A DNA stretch of 64,000 nt from Nitrincola alkalisediminis (GTDB taxonomy: Bacteria > Pseudomonadota > Gammaproteobacteria > Pseudomonadales > Balneatricaceae), in NCBI RefSeq assembly GCF_009821115.1, contig NZ_VYTY01000001.1, positions 496,001 through 560,000 on the forward strand, in the 5' to 3' direction. How positions within the stretch are numbered: the first letter of the stretch is position 1; each line of letters begins with the position of its first letter. Positions 38,952 through 48,278 of this stretch are shown piece after piece. Made by a program: the position numbers and the translations under genes. A model generated the notes under the pieces. It was not told where the DNA came from. It worked only from the letters and a program-made list of their open reading frames with translations, and searched no databases.

Positions 38952-40301
38952 ATGGAAAACACACAATTGGCTGCGAAACGGGAGATTTTTGGTTGGTCGA
39001 TGTTTGACTTTGCTAACCAAGCCTATACGCTCCTGATCATTACCGTCGTGTATGGCGATCTTTTCACGCGGATAATTGTTGGCGATGCGCCGGATTATCG
39101 TTTGGGTAACCTGCTATGGAGCGGTGCTCTGGCATTGAGTTATGCCATGGTGGTCGTTGCGAATCCGGTGTGTGGCGCGGTGATGGATTACTCTAAACGT
39201 CGTAAGCAATTTTTGTTTGCAAGTTACGTGCTCACCGTCATTACCACTTCCTTACTCTATTTCATTGAGCCAGGTTGGATATTTCCTGCCATTGTGCTGA
39301 TTGTGCTTTCAAACTTTGCTTATGCAATGGGCGAGGGCTTTATTGCCAGCTTTTTAACGGATTTAGGGCCGAGAAAGTCCTTGGGCTGGATTTCGGGCCT
39401 GGGTTGGTCAGTGGGCTACTTAGGTGGGATGGTGGCCACGATTGTTGCCTTGCTTTTTTTGGGCGAAGTGTCTGACGAAAATTTTGAAAATGTACGCTGG
39501 GTTGGCCCCTTCGCAGGTATTTTCTTCTTAGTCGCTGCGATTCCTACCTTTATTTGGCTGACGGAAAAAGCACCGAAGCGTGCCAAGCCTCAACATGAGA
39601 CCTGGAGCAATATTGCAAAAGTTCGACTCATGGATACGCTTTCTCAGATGCACCGATTTAATGACTTACGTTGGTTGTTGGTGTCCATCTTTTTTTCCAT
39701 GGCGGGTATCTACATCATTATTGCCTTCTCCTTTATCTACGGTGCTCAAGTCATCGGTTGGGAGGATCATGTTCGCGTGCTGATGTTTGTGACTGTACAA
39801 GTGACGGCCGCTATCGGTGCGTTAGGTTTTGGAGTTCTACAAACACTCAAAGGTGCCCGATACATTTACATCTTGACTTTGTGGTTGTGGATACTGGCGA
39901 TTTTGGCGATTTGGCAAACCCCATCACTGACTCAATTGTTGAATGTTAGCTTGGGCGTCGAGTGGCAAGCTCAGTATGTTTTTTTGGTTGCGGGCGTTCT
40001 CTCTGGATTGAGTCTTGGTGCTTCCCAGTCTTCCGCTCGAGCACTGGTCGGCACCTTGTCGCCAAGGGCGAAAGCAGCTGAGTTTTTTGGCTTTTGGGGA
40101 ATGGCATCAAAATTGGCCGCTGTATTTGGCATTCTAGGTCTGGGGCTGATGCAATGGGCATTTGGCTTGGCAGATGCCATCGTGTTTTGTTTGATTCTAT
40201 TTATGCTTGCAATCCTGACCATACTGCCCGTCAACGAGGGGCGAGGAATTGACACGGCGGTGAGCTGGAAAGAGCCATCCACTCGGGCAGATGCCCCCTA
40301 G
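38952..40301 (+). CDS. MFS transporter, UMF1/Atg22-like
   Basis: A 449-residue protein with about twelve hydrophobic helices. The start FGWSMFDFANQAY and GAVMDYSKRRKQFLFASY are characteristic of the UMF1/Atg22-like branch of the major facilitator superfamily, whose fungal relatives export amino acids from the vacuole. GASQSSARALVGTLSPRAK near the end is also typical. Bacterial substrate unknown. AGGTAAG precedes the ATG. The next gene starts 15 bases after its stop, so the two form an operon. Confidence 0.85.
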   Translation: MENTQLAAKREIFGWSMFDFANQAYTLLIITVVYGDLFTRIIVGDAPDYRLGNLLWSGALALSYAMVVVANPVCGAVMDYSKRRKQFLFASYVLTVITTSLLYFIEPGWIFPAIVLIVLSNFAYAMGEGFIASFLTDLGPRKSLGWISGLGWSVGYLGGMVATIVALLFLGEVSDENFENVRWVGPFAGIFFLVAAIPTFIWLTEKAPKRAKPQHETWSNIAKVRLMDTLSQMHRFNDLRWLLVSIFFSMAGIYIIIAFSFIYGAQVIGWEDHVRVLMFVTVQVTAAIGALGFGVLQTLKGARYIYILTLWLWILAILAIWQTPSLTQLLNVSLGVEWQAQYVFLVAGVLSGLSLGASQSSARALVGTLSPRAKAAEFFGFWGMASKLAAVFGILGLGLMQWAFGLADAIVFCLILFMLAILTILPVNEGRGIDTAVSWKEPSTRADAP

Positions 40302-40316
40302 TTGTGAGGATGAAAC

Positions 40317-40700
40317 ATGTTATTGGGTATACATCATGCTGCCATTATTTGCTCAAATTATGAGGTGTCTAAATTGTTTTACACTCAAACACTAGGGCTT
40401 AAGATACTCGCTGAGCACTACCGTGCTGACAGAGCCTCTTGGAAGTTAGATTTGCTATTGCCAGATGGTGGGCAGTTAGAACTCTTCTCTTTTCCTGAAC
40501 CGCCAAAGCGCCCATCCTATCCAGAGGCCTGCGGATTGCGCCATTTAGCTTTTAAAGTCGCGAATGTTGAGCAGTATCAAGGTTATTTAGAGAAGAATGC
40601 GGTAGAAACAGAAGCGATACGTATGGATGAGTATACAGGCAAACGCTTTCTGTTTTTTTTCGATCCCGATGGGCTTCCGATCGAACTTTATGAAACCTAA
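40317..40700 (+). CDS. gloA2: VOC-family glyoxalase-like protein (GloA2/YaeR type)
   Basis: A 127-residue single-domain vicinal-oxygen-chelate protein closely resembling E. coli YaeR. Metal-ligand positions are seen in GIHHAAI (near residue 6), ELFSFPEPP, CGLRHLAFKV and GLPIELYE. The family includes lactoylglutathione lyase, but a YaeR substrate is not established. It is co-transcribed with the UMF1-type transporter gene, which may mean a shared substrate or only proximity. Confidence 0.85.
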   Translation: MLLGIHHAAIICSNYEVSKLFYTQTLGLKILAEHYRADRASWKLDLLLPDGGQLELFSFPEPPKRPSYPEACGLRHLAFKVANVEQYQGYLEKNAVETEAIRMDEYTGKRFLFFFDPDGLPIELYET

Positions 40701-40860
40701 GACTAAATACAGGTTTTGTCGGCTTAATGTCGTATTGAAATTTTGTCTTTATACGTCATGCTTATAAAAAGAGCACGCCTTGAATTATGGATTGAGTGGG
40801 TGTCGAAGAGTGATTTGACTTCGAGGTGTGGTATTACAAATGTTCACTCTTGGAGTTAAT

Positions 40861-42882
40861 ATGGCTTTTTCTTGGTTTGGAAGGGATCAGAAGTCCCAGA
40901 AGTCTGTACATTCAGTTGATGTCGAGTCCATTAAAGTTCAACAGATTAGCAGCCGAGATATTTCCGCTGAGCGGTTGCGTCAACTCCAATTTGACGGTGC
41001 AAATGTTGCCTTAGTGTTAGCGTTTATTTCGCCGCATTTAGAGTTTGATGCGACGGTTCGTTCACTCAAAAATGCAATGCCCTTTGCTAAAAATTTGGTC
41101 GGAGTGATGACCGCTGGAGAGCTCAGCTCCTGTGGGAATCAGTTATATCATTCGGCTGATAAACACTGGGATAACATTGTTTTGCAAAGTTACAGTGACG
41201 AGGTCTTTGCACAGGTGCATGTGGCGTCTGTTCCACTGCATTGTGAAGACATACGATCAGGACGCGCCGGATTGACTCGTCAGCAACGTGTAAAAGCCAT
41301 TGAAAGTGAAATAAAGAAAATCAAACTTCCATTTGATGTTAATTTTCAGAACACGCTGGCATTAACCTTTATTGATGGTTTAACCAGCAGCGAAAACTTT
41401 TTTATGCAAGCGCTCTACGAGAGTGAGCGCTTCCCTTGCTATTTTATTGGAGGTTCCGCAGGCGGAAAGTTGGATTTTCGCCAAGCCTTGGTTCATGACG
41501 GCCAGAAAGTGGCTCAAAATTGCGCCGTAGTGATTTTTGTGCGACTTGCCAGCGATATTCGCTACAGCATTTTAAAAACTCATAATTTCCAGAAAACTAA
41601 CCTATCGTTTATTGTGGCTGATTCTGACGAAGCGGCACGTGTCGTCAACACGGTTATGCCAGAGGGCAGCACACGGATTGTGAGTATTGTCTCATTCCTC
41701 TGTAACCATTTTAAATGTAAACCCGGCCAGCTGAGTTCCATGCTTGCAGGCTATTCGTTTGCAGTTGAAATAGGTGGCGAATTGTTTATTCGCTCGGTTT
41801 CGGGCATTAATGAACAGACTGAGTCAATCAACTTTTTTTGTGATTTGACCTTTGGCGACCGTTTGTTCTTGGTTAAAGCTAAGGATTTTGTGTCAAGTAC
41901 AACGCAAGCGTTTAAACAGGTCATGCAGTCGAAGCCAGTGCCTCCTTTTGCCATGTTGGCCAATGACTGCATTCTTAGACGTTTGAACAATGCCAATCAG
42001 TTGAGCCAAATTAAAGACTTTGATCAGATGAAGGTGGCGGGCTTCTCAACCTTTGGTGAGATTCTCGGGGTGCATATGAACCAGACACTCACGGCCTTGT
42101 TGTTTTTTAAAATCAAGCCAGGAGATGTCTTCCGCGATGAGTATGTGGACCAGTTCCCTATTCAGTACAGCCATTTTCGTATGTTTTTCATGGCATCAAA
42201 GATTCAGAGTTTAGAGCAGATTAACCGAGTGCAGGCCACCTTGGTCGAGCATCTTACTGAGTATCGTCCTTTATTAAGGGAGATGGTCGAGAGCTTTAAT
42301 AACGTTGCCAATTATGCACAGAGTACGGGGCATTCGCTTCAATCGATGCAGTCACAGTTTAATGTGTTTTCAGATGTGATTGAAAAACAGACATCGCAGC
42401 GACATCAGCTTCAGGCCCGAGTGTCGGGGTTGCAAAAAAACTCTGAAGAGGTACTTTCGATACTGCAAGTGATCTCCGGGATTGCGGATCAAACCAATTT
42501 GTTGGCCTTAAATGCAGCAATTGAAGCGGCTAGGGCGGGGGAAGCCGGTCGAGGATTTGCGGTGGTGGCTGATGAGGTTCGACAGTTATCTCAGAATACA
42601 CAAAAAAGCTTGGATCAAACTGGCGCAACGATTAAATCGGTAACAACCGCGATAGTGGCCATTCGGGATACGCTAGAACATACAGAAACAGCGATGAATA
42701 GTATAACAGAGAGTGCTCAGCAGCTGAGCCTGGAAATGGTAACACTCTCTGAAGCCTCGCGCGTGGCAGAGGGGGAGGTTGAAGGCAATATACATACCAT
42801 CGCTAAAATGACAGAAACCATGGATCATATTGACCATGAGGTCGCTGCTATTGATCAGTTAAAAGCCTTACGTAACCAATAA
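40861..42882 (+). CDS. Soluble FIST-domain chemoreceptor
   Basis: About 673 residues with no membrane segment. An N-terminal FIST_N domain (about 30-240, with [12 protein letters not shown] and [13 protein letters not shown]) and FIST_C domain (about 240-440) lead to a methyl-accepting signalling domain with the tip [18 protein letters not shown] near 540-560. FIST domains are proposed small-ligand sensors. The protein should be a cytoplasmic chemotaxis receptor. The ATG at 40861 is preceded by GGAG five bases away; the frame opens 11 codons earlier without such a site. No HAMP domain is present. Confidence 0.87.
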   Translation: MAFSWFGRDQKSQKSVHSVDVESIKVQQISSRDISAERLRQLQFDGANVALVLAFISPHLEFDATVRSLKNAMPFAKNLVGVMTAGELSSCGNQLYHSADKHWDNIVLQSYSDEVFAQVHVASVPLHCEDIRSGRAGLTRQQRVKAIESEIKKIKLPFDVNFQNTLALTFIDGLTSSENFFMQALYESERFPCYFIGGSAGGKLDFRQALVHDGQKVAQNCAVVIFVRLASDIRYSILKTHNFQKTNLSFIVADSDEAARVVNTVMPEGSTRIVSIVSFLCNHFKCKPGQLSSMLAGYSFAVEIGGELFIRSVSGINEQTESINFFCDLTFGDRLFLVKAKDFVSSTTQAFKQVMQSKPVPPFAMLANDCILRRLNNANQLSQIKDFDQMKVAGFSTFGEILGVHMNQTLTALLFFKIKPGDVFRDEYVDQFPIQYSHFRMFFMASKIQSLEQINRVQATLVEHLTEYRPLLREMVESFNNVANYAQSTGHSLQSMQSQFNVFSDVIEKQTSQRHQLQARVSGLQKNSEEVLSILQVISGIADQTNLLALNAAIEAARAGEAGRGFAVVADEVRQLSQNTQKSLDQTGATIKSVTTAIVAIRDTLEHTETAMNSITESAQQLSLEMVTLSEASRVAEGEVEGNIHTIAKMTETMDHIDHEVAAIDQLKALRNQ

Positions 42883-42909
42883 CCCCACTTTAACTGATTT
42901 TAGCGGTAT

Positions 42910-42944
42910 AATAAGCCTTGCAAAACGCAAGGCTTATTAATTTT
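42910..42944 (+). terminator. Terminator after the FIST chemoreceptor gene
   Basis: A 12-bp perfect stem (42910-42921 with 42927-42938) with a 5-base loop is followed by AATTTTT. It ends the chemoreceptor transcript just before yjdM. Confidence 0.9.
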
Positions 42945-42958
42945 TACAAGGTAGAAAA

Positions 42959-43300
42959 ATGTCAGATTTACCGAATTGTCCAAGTTGTGGTTCAGAATAC
43001 ACCTACGAAGACGCGTCAATGTTTGTGTGTCCTGAGTGTGCACATGAGTGGTCAGCGACAGCGGAGCTTGATCAAAATGAAACGGCTAAGGTGTATCGTG
43101 ATGCCAATGGTAACACCCTGGTTGACGGTGACTCGGTAACCGTTATTAAGGATTTGAAAGTCAAAGGATCCTCTTTAGTGGTAAAGGTTGGCACCAAAGT
43201 TAAGAGTATTCGCCTGGTTGATGGCGATCACGACATTGATTGTAAAATCGATGGAATCGGTCCGATGAAGCTCAAATCAGAGTTTGTCAAAAAGATCTGA
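42959..43300 (+). CDS. yjdM: YjdM (PhnA-like) zinc-ribbon protein
   Basis: A 113-residue protein with an N-terminal zinc ribbon (cysteines in CPSCG and CPECAHEW) and a C-terminal beta domain ([16 protein letters not shown], then [20 protein letters not shown]). It was once called PhnA, but the family's role in phosphonate use is not established. AAGGT precedes the ATG. Its last codons lie inside a long perfect inverted repeat with the neighbouring convergent yaeQ. Confidence 0.9.
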   Translation: MSDLPNCPSCGSEYTYEDASMFVCPECAHEWSATAELDQNETAKVYRDANGNTLVDGDSVTVIKDLKVKGSSLVVKVGTKVKSIRLVDGDHDIDCKIDGIGPMKLKSEFVKKI

Positions 43301-43308
43301 TTTGAGCT
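43269..43308. terminator. 13-bp inverted repeat over the yjdM stop codon
   Basis: The arms 43269-43281 and 43296-43308 are exact inverted copies with a 14-base loop. The stop codon TGA (43298-43300) is in the right arm. It is placed as a shared terminator for convergent yjdM and yaeQ, although no T-run follows. Confidence 0.65.
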
Positions 43309-43313
43309 AAGCA

Positions 43314-43859
43314 TTACGAAAAGTCTTTTAGTAACACCGGCTCAATCATCAAACTGTCGCTTGAGTTTGATAGCCAAATTTGTTTATCACTAATATTGCA
43401 TTGCAACTGCAGATTTCGAGCGGCCAGAAGAGCCAGTGCGTTTACTTGTTCTTCTGGTATTTCCCACACTTGTAAGTTGTTGTATCTCGTTAAGGATGAC
43501 TGAATTTGTTTCCACCAGTTGGGAACGCTACGTCCTCCATAGGCATAAAGCTTGACGTGCTTTGCTCGGCCACTTGCTTTGCGCAGCCATTTTTCGTCAC
43601 TTTGACCGAACTCAACCCAGAGATTTATATCCCCGTTTAGGCTTTTATCCCAAAGCTCGGGCTCTCCTTCATCGCTTAACCCTTTTGAAAAATGCAAGGT
43701 TTCAGATGCGTTTAAAATAAAGGCTAAGACACGAACCATTAAACGCTCTTCAGTTTCAGACGGATGCTGAGCGACTGTTAACGAATGATCCTGATAATAA
43801 TGCCTGTCCATGTCGGCAATCTGAAGTTGCACTTTGTAAACGGTAGCTTTAGTCGCCAT
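43314..43859 (-). CDS. yaeQ: YaeQ family protein
   Basis: A 181-residue protein matching YaeQ throughout: MATKATVYKVQLQIADMDRHYY at the start, LTVAQHPSETEERLMVRVLAF, then DEPELWDKSLNG-like and GRAKHVKLYAYGGR. The fold is PD-(D/E)XK nuclease-like, but no activity is established. It is single and convergent with yjdM, the stop codons 13 bases apart. Confidence 0.93.
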   Translation of the reverse strand: MATKATVYKVQLQIADMDRHYYQDHSLTVAQHPSETEERLMVRVLAFILNASETLHFSKGLSDEGEPELWDKSLNGDINLWVEFGQSDEKWLRKASGRAKHVKLYAYGGRSVPNWWKQIQSSLTRYNNLQVWEIPEEQVNALALLAARNLQLQCNISDKQIWLSNSSDSLMIEPVLLKDFS

Positions 43860-43992
43860 ACATAACCTGAATGCTGAAGAATGTGCTTAGTCTACCTGAG
43901 CCTTTTCTGGACGCAAGTTTTGACCTGTATGGACTTGATTTATGATAGGCTTTTGCAATATTCCTCGCATAGATTGATCGGAAGCCTTGATA

Positions 43993-44523
43993 ATGCAGTT
44001 AGTCGATTGTGATTACGAAACACACGGAGCCGCTATTCTGACCATTTTTAATCATGCCATTTTGCACACCACGGCTTTGTATGAATATAAACCGAGAACG
44101 GAACAACAGTTAGAGGACTGGTTTGTGGCCAAACAAGGTGGAAACTATCCGGTGATTGGCTTGATGACAGATGCAGGCGAATTGGCCGGATTTGCTTCCT
44201 ATGGATCGTTCAGAGCTTTTCCAGCCTTTAAGTACACGCTTGAACACTCCGTCTATGTCAGTCAAAACCACCAACGACAAGGAGTGGCTAGGCGCTTGCT
44301 CACGGAGATTATCGAACGTGCGCAAAAGAACGATTACCATACATTAATTGGCGCAATCGATGCGACTAATCATGCGAGTATTCAGCTCCATGAAGCGCTT
44401 GGCTTTCAGATGTCAGGGTGCCTACGTCAAACCGGTTTTAAATTTGGCGAGTGGTTGGATTTGGTCTTTTATCAACGAATCCTTGATACACCGCTCAAGC
44501 CAGAAGACGATCCCGTTTATTAA
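43993..44523 (+). CDS. GNAT N-acetyltransferase, phosphinothricin/methionine-sulfoximine type
   Basis: About 176 residues with the GNAT fold. The acetyl-CoA loop is QRQGVARRLLTEII, FASYGSFRAFPAFKYTLEHSVYV matches the Pat/MnaT subfamily, and DATNHASIQLHEALGFQ is the usual end. The ATG at 43993 is chosen over an in-frame TTG six bases earlier. Subfamily members acetylate amino-group toxins such as methionine sulfoximine, but the true substrate is uncertain. It stands alone, convergent with ghrA. Confidence 0.85.
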   Translation: MQLVDCDYETHGAAILTIFNHAILHTTALYEYKPRTEQQLEDWFVAKQGGNYPVIGLMTDAGELAGFASYGSFRAFPAFKYTLEHSVYVSQNHQRQGVARRLLTEIIERAQKNDYHTLIGAIDATNHASIQLHEALGFQMSGCLRQTGFKFGEWLDLVFYQRILDTPLKPEDDPVY

Positions 44524-44553
44524 CGCGTTGATACTTGAGCGGTGTGCCTAAGG

Positions 44554-45489
44554 TCAGTAACCCCTACGCCGATCCACACACCCTGAAATATCCTGGCCCG
44601 CTTCGAGTTTAATGATTTTTTCAGCAATTTGAGCAACCGTACTGTCCCTGAGTGTTCTGGCCGACACATGAGGTGTAATCGTAATCTTTTCATGTCCCCA
44701 GAAAGGATGTTGTGCGGGTAAGGGTTCTTGGCGAAAAACATCCAATATCGCATGCTGAATGCGGCCTTCTTGAAGCGCGAGGAGTAAGTCCTCGTCGACC
44801 AAATGTTCTCCACGCCCCACGTTCATCAGAATCGCGTGCTCTTTAAGTTGGGCGAGTCTTGTGTAGTTGAGTAGGTTCTCAGTTGAATCCGTTAAGGGCA
44901 GTGTGTTGATCAGAATACGTGATCGATTTAAAAAAGGGTTCAGATTTTCGCTTCCACAAAACATCTCAATAGTGTTGACGTCGGATTCTCGCGCTTGTCT
45001 GACCCAGGTCGCGACGGGGTATTCTAAGCTCGAAAGCACCTGTGCAACGGCTGAGCCTATTTTACCATAGCCCAGTATTCCGATAGGCCATTGCTCTTTG
45101 CGGATGGGAGGCAGCGTTTTCCAGACTTGGTTTGTGGACTGTTGGCGGTAAGTGCGCATGTCACGACTAAATTCGGTCACAAAATGGACTGCGTACTCGG
45201 CCATTTGCGATGACATTCCAGCATCTTCGAGTCTATAAATTGGAAGTGTGTCTGGAAGCGCGGGGGATTTTAATAAGGCATCGACCCCTGCACCCAGATT
45301 AAACAGAGCTCTAAGATTGGGTTCCAGTGTAAACAGTGCATCAGGTGGCTGCCAGACAACGGCATAGTCAGCATCGCCCATGGCCGTATCAATTGACCAA
45401 GCTTCGATTTTAGCGTTTGGAATCAGAGCACTTAATAATGAGGTCCAGCGCTCGGGTTTCGGGTCTTGAGAGACAAAAATAATCTTCAT
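44554..45489 (-). CDS. ghrA: Glyoxylate/hydroxypyruvate reductase A
   Basis: A 311-residue D-2-hydroxyacid dehydrogenase. The N-terminal substrate domain with NLGAGVDAL is followed by the nucleotide motif GILGYGKIGSAVAQ. LINTLPLTDSTENLLN, ILMNVGRGEHLVDEDLL and ILDVFRQEPLPAQHPFW with the catalytic acid/base pair match GhrA, which reduces glyoxylate and hydroxypyruvate with NADPH. The length is standard. It is divergent from rhlE. Confidence 0.92.
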   Translation of the reverse strand: MKIIFVSQDPKPERWTSLLSALIPNAKIEAWSIDTAMGDADYAVVWQPPDALFTLEPNLRALFNLGAGVDALLKSPALPDTLPIYRLEDAGMSSQMAEYAVHFVTEFSRDMRTYRQQSTNQVWKTLPPIRKEQWPIGILGYGKIGSAVAQVLSSLEYPVATWVRQARESDVNTIEMFCGSENLNPFLNRSRILINTLPLTDSTENLLNYTRLAQLKEHAILMNVGRGEHLVDEDLLLALQEGRIQHAILDVFRQEPLPAQHPFWGHEKITITPHVSARTLRDSTVAQIAEKIIKLEAGQDISGCVDRRRGY

Positions 45490-45659
45490 AGGTTGCCTAG
45501 CTTATTCTTTAGGTTTTACGGAGGCATCGGATTGAAAATCATTCTGAACCAATTCCTTGCCGGAATAAAGAGTGCGCTTATGAGGGGATTCCTGTAAGCT
45601 TCACTGCCGTCGATTTGGCGGCCCTAATCTATCCGATGTGATAAAAAAGAGATGATTGA

Positions 45660-46928
45660 ATGAGTTTTGCCTCCTTGGGGTTGTCCGCCCCTATTCTGAC
45701 TGCTGTGGCGGAGCAGGGTTACGATACGCCTTCACCGATTCAAATCCAAGCCATACCTCAAGTCCTCGCCGGTAGAGATTTAATGGCGGCTGCTCAAACG
45801 GGCACAGGTAAAACAGCTGGATTTACCTTACCGATTTTAGAAAAACTGCTCAATGGGGAATCGGCAAAGCCGAACCATGCGCGGGTTTTGATTTTGACAC
45901 CCACGCGTGAACTGGCCGCTCAAGTGGGTGAAAGTGTGACCCTTTACAGCAAGCACCTTCGTTTGCGGTCTGCGGTTGTCTTTGGAGGCGTGAAAATTAA
46001 CCCTCAAATGGTCGCGTTGCGCAGAGGGGTTGATGTATTGGTGGCAACTCCAGGACGTTTGCTGGATCTGTATAAACAAAACGCAATACGCTTCAATGGA
46101 TTAGAGACTCTGGTCTTGGATGAAGCGGATCGTATGTTGGATATGGGGTTTATTAACGACATTAAAAAAATTATGGCAGTGTTGCCAAGGCAGCGTCAAA
46201 CCTTAATGTTTTCGGCGACCTTCTCGACAGAGATTCGAGCCTTAGCAAAGCAGTTTCTCAATAATCCGGTCGAAGTCTCAGTTACACCCAGTAATGCAAC
46301 AGCACCGACGGTGACTCAATGGGTCTCGCCTGTCGATAAAAAGCGTAAAGCGGCGCTGTTGACCCTCCTGATTCAAGAAGGGGATTGGCAGCAGGTGTTG
46401 GTTTTTACCAAAACCAAGCATGGTGCGAATAAGTTGACCGCTCACTTGAATGCGGAAGGAATATCGGCGTCGGCTATTCATGGCAATAAAAGTCAAGGTG
46501 CACGCACAAAAGCCTTAGCCGATTTCAAGTCCGGCAGTATACGTGCATTAGTGGCGACCGATATTGCCGCACGAGGGTTGGATATTGATCAGCTGCCGCA
46601 AGTGGTTAACTTTGAACTCCCGCATGTACCTGAGGATTATGTTCATCGCATAGGACGTACTGGACGCGCAGGTGCTTCTGGCCACGCGGTCTCACTGGTG
46701 TGTGCCGATGATTTGAAGCTTTTGCACGCAATTGAAAAAGTGACGCGTCAGACGATTGAAAGAAGGCAAGTACCCGGTTTCGAACCTGTTAATCTGGTTC
46801 CAGAAGAGACAGCCACCACTAAGCCAAAACACAATCATAATCGTCGTCCTAAAAAACCCGTTAAAGGCCATGCAGATGGTCAGCGTTCGGGGTTTGTGGC
46901 ATCAGGACATAAACCTAAGGCAAGATAA
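45660..46928 (+). CDS. rhlE: DEAD-box RNA helicase RhlE
   Basis: A 422-residue ATP-dependent RNA helicase. The Q motif, AQTGTGKT (motif I), PTRELA, TPGR, DEAD, SAT, and HRIGRTGR (motif VI) are all present. A short basic C-terminal tail rich in lysine and arginine follows the core, as in RhlE proteins acting on ribosome assembly and RNA decay. AAGAGA precedes the ATG. It is the first of three same-strand genes. Confidence 0.92.
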   Translation: MSFASLGLSAPILTAVAEQGYDTPSPIQIQAIPQVLAGRDLMAAAQTGTGKTAGFTLPILEKLLNGESAKPNHARVLILTPTRELAAQVGESVTLYSKHLRLRSAVVFGGVKINPQMVALRRGVDVLVATPGRLLDLYKQNAIRFNGLETLVLDEADRMLDMGFINDIKKIMAVLPRQRQTLMFSATFSTEIRALAKQFLNNPVEVSVTPSNATAPTVTQWVSPVDKKRKAALLTLLIQEGDWQQVLVFTKTKHGANKLTAHLNAEGISASAIHGNKSQGARTKALADFKSGSIRALVATDIAARGLDIDQLPQVVNFELPHVPEDYVHRIGRTGRAGASGHAVSLVCADDLKLLHAIEKVTRQTIERRQVPGFEPVNLVPEETATTKPKHNHNRRPKKPVKGHADGQRSGFVASGHKPKAR

Positions 46929-46934
46929 TATTGA

Positions 46935-46971
46935 AGTCGAGAGGGGCTAAGACTATAGTGGTGCCTCTCGA
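46935..46971 (+). repeat. 8-bp inverted repeat after rhlE
   Basis: TCGAGAGG (from about 46936) and CCTCTCGA (to about 46971) are exact inverted copies, followed by TATTTG. It is a possible weak terminator in the 65-base gap before the LysE-type gene. Confidence 0.45.
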
Positions 46972-46993
46972 TATTTGATCATTTAGGTGCCTT

Positions 46994-47614
46994 ATGAGCC
47001 TGGCTCTTTTGTCAGTGTTTGTTCCAACATTTTTCTTTGTTTCCATCACCCCTGGTATGTGTATGACGCTAGCTATGACCCTAGGCATCACCCTTGGGGT
47101 TCGTCGCACGTTATGGATGATGTGGGGGGAGATGCTAGGGGTTGCGTTGGTTGCGCTTTTAGCCGTGATGGGTGTGGCGACACTGATGTTGGCCTATCCT
47201 GGCTTTTTTCAGTTTTTTAAGTGGATCGGTGGTGCGTATTTGGGGTACGTCGGCATCCAGATGTGGCGTTCCAAAGGTCGCATGGCGATTCCAGAGTCGG
47301 CCGGCGTTCGTCAAACCGTTTCGCCCGCTCAACTCTTCAGTCAAGGGTTTGTCACAGCTGTGGCTAACCCTAAAGGCTGGGCATTCCATGCCGCACTTTT
47401 ACCTCCCTTTATTTTGGCATCTCAACCACTGGCACCTCAATTAGTTGTGTTGCTGAGCATTATTGTTTTACTAGAGCTGCTGTGTATGTTGATTTATGCA
47501 AGTGGTGGTAAAGCTATGCGCGTGTTCCTGCAGCAGACTCACAATGTGCGTTTAATGAATCGCATCGCTGGCTCTCTGATGGTAGGAGTGGGTGTTTGGT
47601 TAGCGTTTTTTTAG
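46994..47614 (+). CDS. LysE-family transporter
   Basis: A 206-residue membrane protein with about six helices. The family block TPGMCMTLAMTLGITLGVRR is at residues about 18-38, and GFVTAVANPKGWAFHAALLPPFI matches the conserved NPK turn. It is a predicted exporter of small amino-acid-like compounds; substrate unknown. AGGTG precedes the ATG, and the glycosylase gene starts nine bases after its stop, so they are probably co-transcribed. Confidence 0.85.
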   Translation: MSLALLSVFVPTFFFVSITPGMCMTLAMTLGITLGVRRTLWMMWGEMLGVALVALLAVMGVATLMLAYPGFFQFFKWIGGAYLGYVGIQMWRSKGRMAIPESAGVRQTVSPAQLFSQGFVTAVANPKGWAFHAALLPPFILASQPLAPQLVVLLSIIVLLELLCMLIYASGGKAMRVFLQQTHNVRLMNRIAGSLMVGVGVWLAFF

Positions 47615-47623
47615 GAGACGGGT

Positions 47624-48145
47624 TTGGTTGAGGGACGTGTTTCAAGTTTTGCCCCTGTTGTGGATGAGCGTGCCAAGGTTTTAATACTGGGAAGTATGCC
47701 GGGCCTAGTGTCGTTGACTGCGCAGGAATATTACGCTCATCCCAGAAATGCGTTTTGGCCAATCATGAGCACGTTGTTTCAGTTTGATGTAGCCTTACAG
47801 TATTCGGAGCGACTGGAAAAGCTAAACGCATCGGGGGTTGCCCTTTGGGACGTATTGCAGCAGTGTGAGCGTAATGGCAGTCTTGATTCTTCGATAGTTA
47901 GATCCTCTCAGCAACTGAATTCATTTGCTGAATTTTTTCATGCTTATCCTGGAATTCAAGCGGTCTTTTGCAATGGCAATAAAGCGTATCGAGACTTTAG
48001 CCGAGAAGTGCAACGATTAAAAATACTGAATAATCGGTTTGAGGCACTTCATATTCAATGTTTACCTTCTACCAGTCCAGCGCACGCATCCATGACGTTT
48101 GAGAAAAAACTAAGCGAATGGAAAAGTCTATTGCTGTTTATATAA
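47624..48145 (+). CDS. DNA-deoxyinosine (hypoxanthine) glycosylase, UDG family 6
   Basis: A 173-residue protein of the uracil-DNA glycosylase superfamily, hypoxanthine branch (TIGR04274). LILGSMPGLVSLTAQEYYAHPRNAFWPIM is the catalytic block, and CLPSTSPAHA near the end is the DNA-intercalating loop. It should remove hypoxanthine (from deaminated adenine) from DNA. The start is TTG with AGGAGA six bases upstream, within a tight gap after the LysE-type gene. Confidence 0.85.
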   Translation: MVEGRVSSFAPVVDERAKVLILGSMPGLVSLTAQEYYAHPRNAFWPIMSTLFQFDVALQYSERLEKLNASGVALWDVLQQCERNGSLDSSIVRSSQQLNSFAEFFHAYPGIQAVFCNGNKAYRDFSREVQRLKILNNRFEALHIQCLPSTSPAHASMTFEKKLSEWKSLLLFI

Positions 48146-48278
48146 AGGCCGTTGCAGCGGCTGATAAAATTGAGCTGGCGGACGTACCTTGTAAACCCAA
48201 GTAAAACAGTCGTACATTAATATCTAAGCTAAAATGGCAATGAACAGGATCGTTATCGGCATGAAGGAAGCAAATGGG

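Noticed and set aside
45532-45597. A 21-codon frame with a TTG start and GGAGG seven bases upstream, between ghrA and rhlE.
   Set aside because: A rare start codon, a common-looking ribosome match and no similarity to anything known. Chance cannot be excluded, so it is not annotated.
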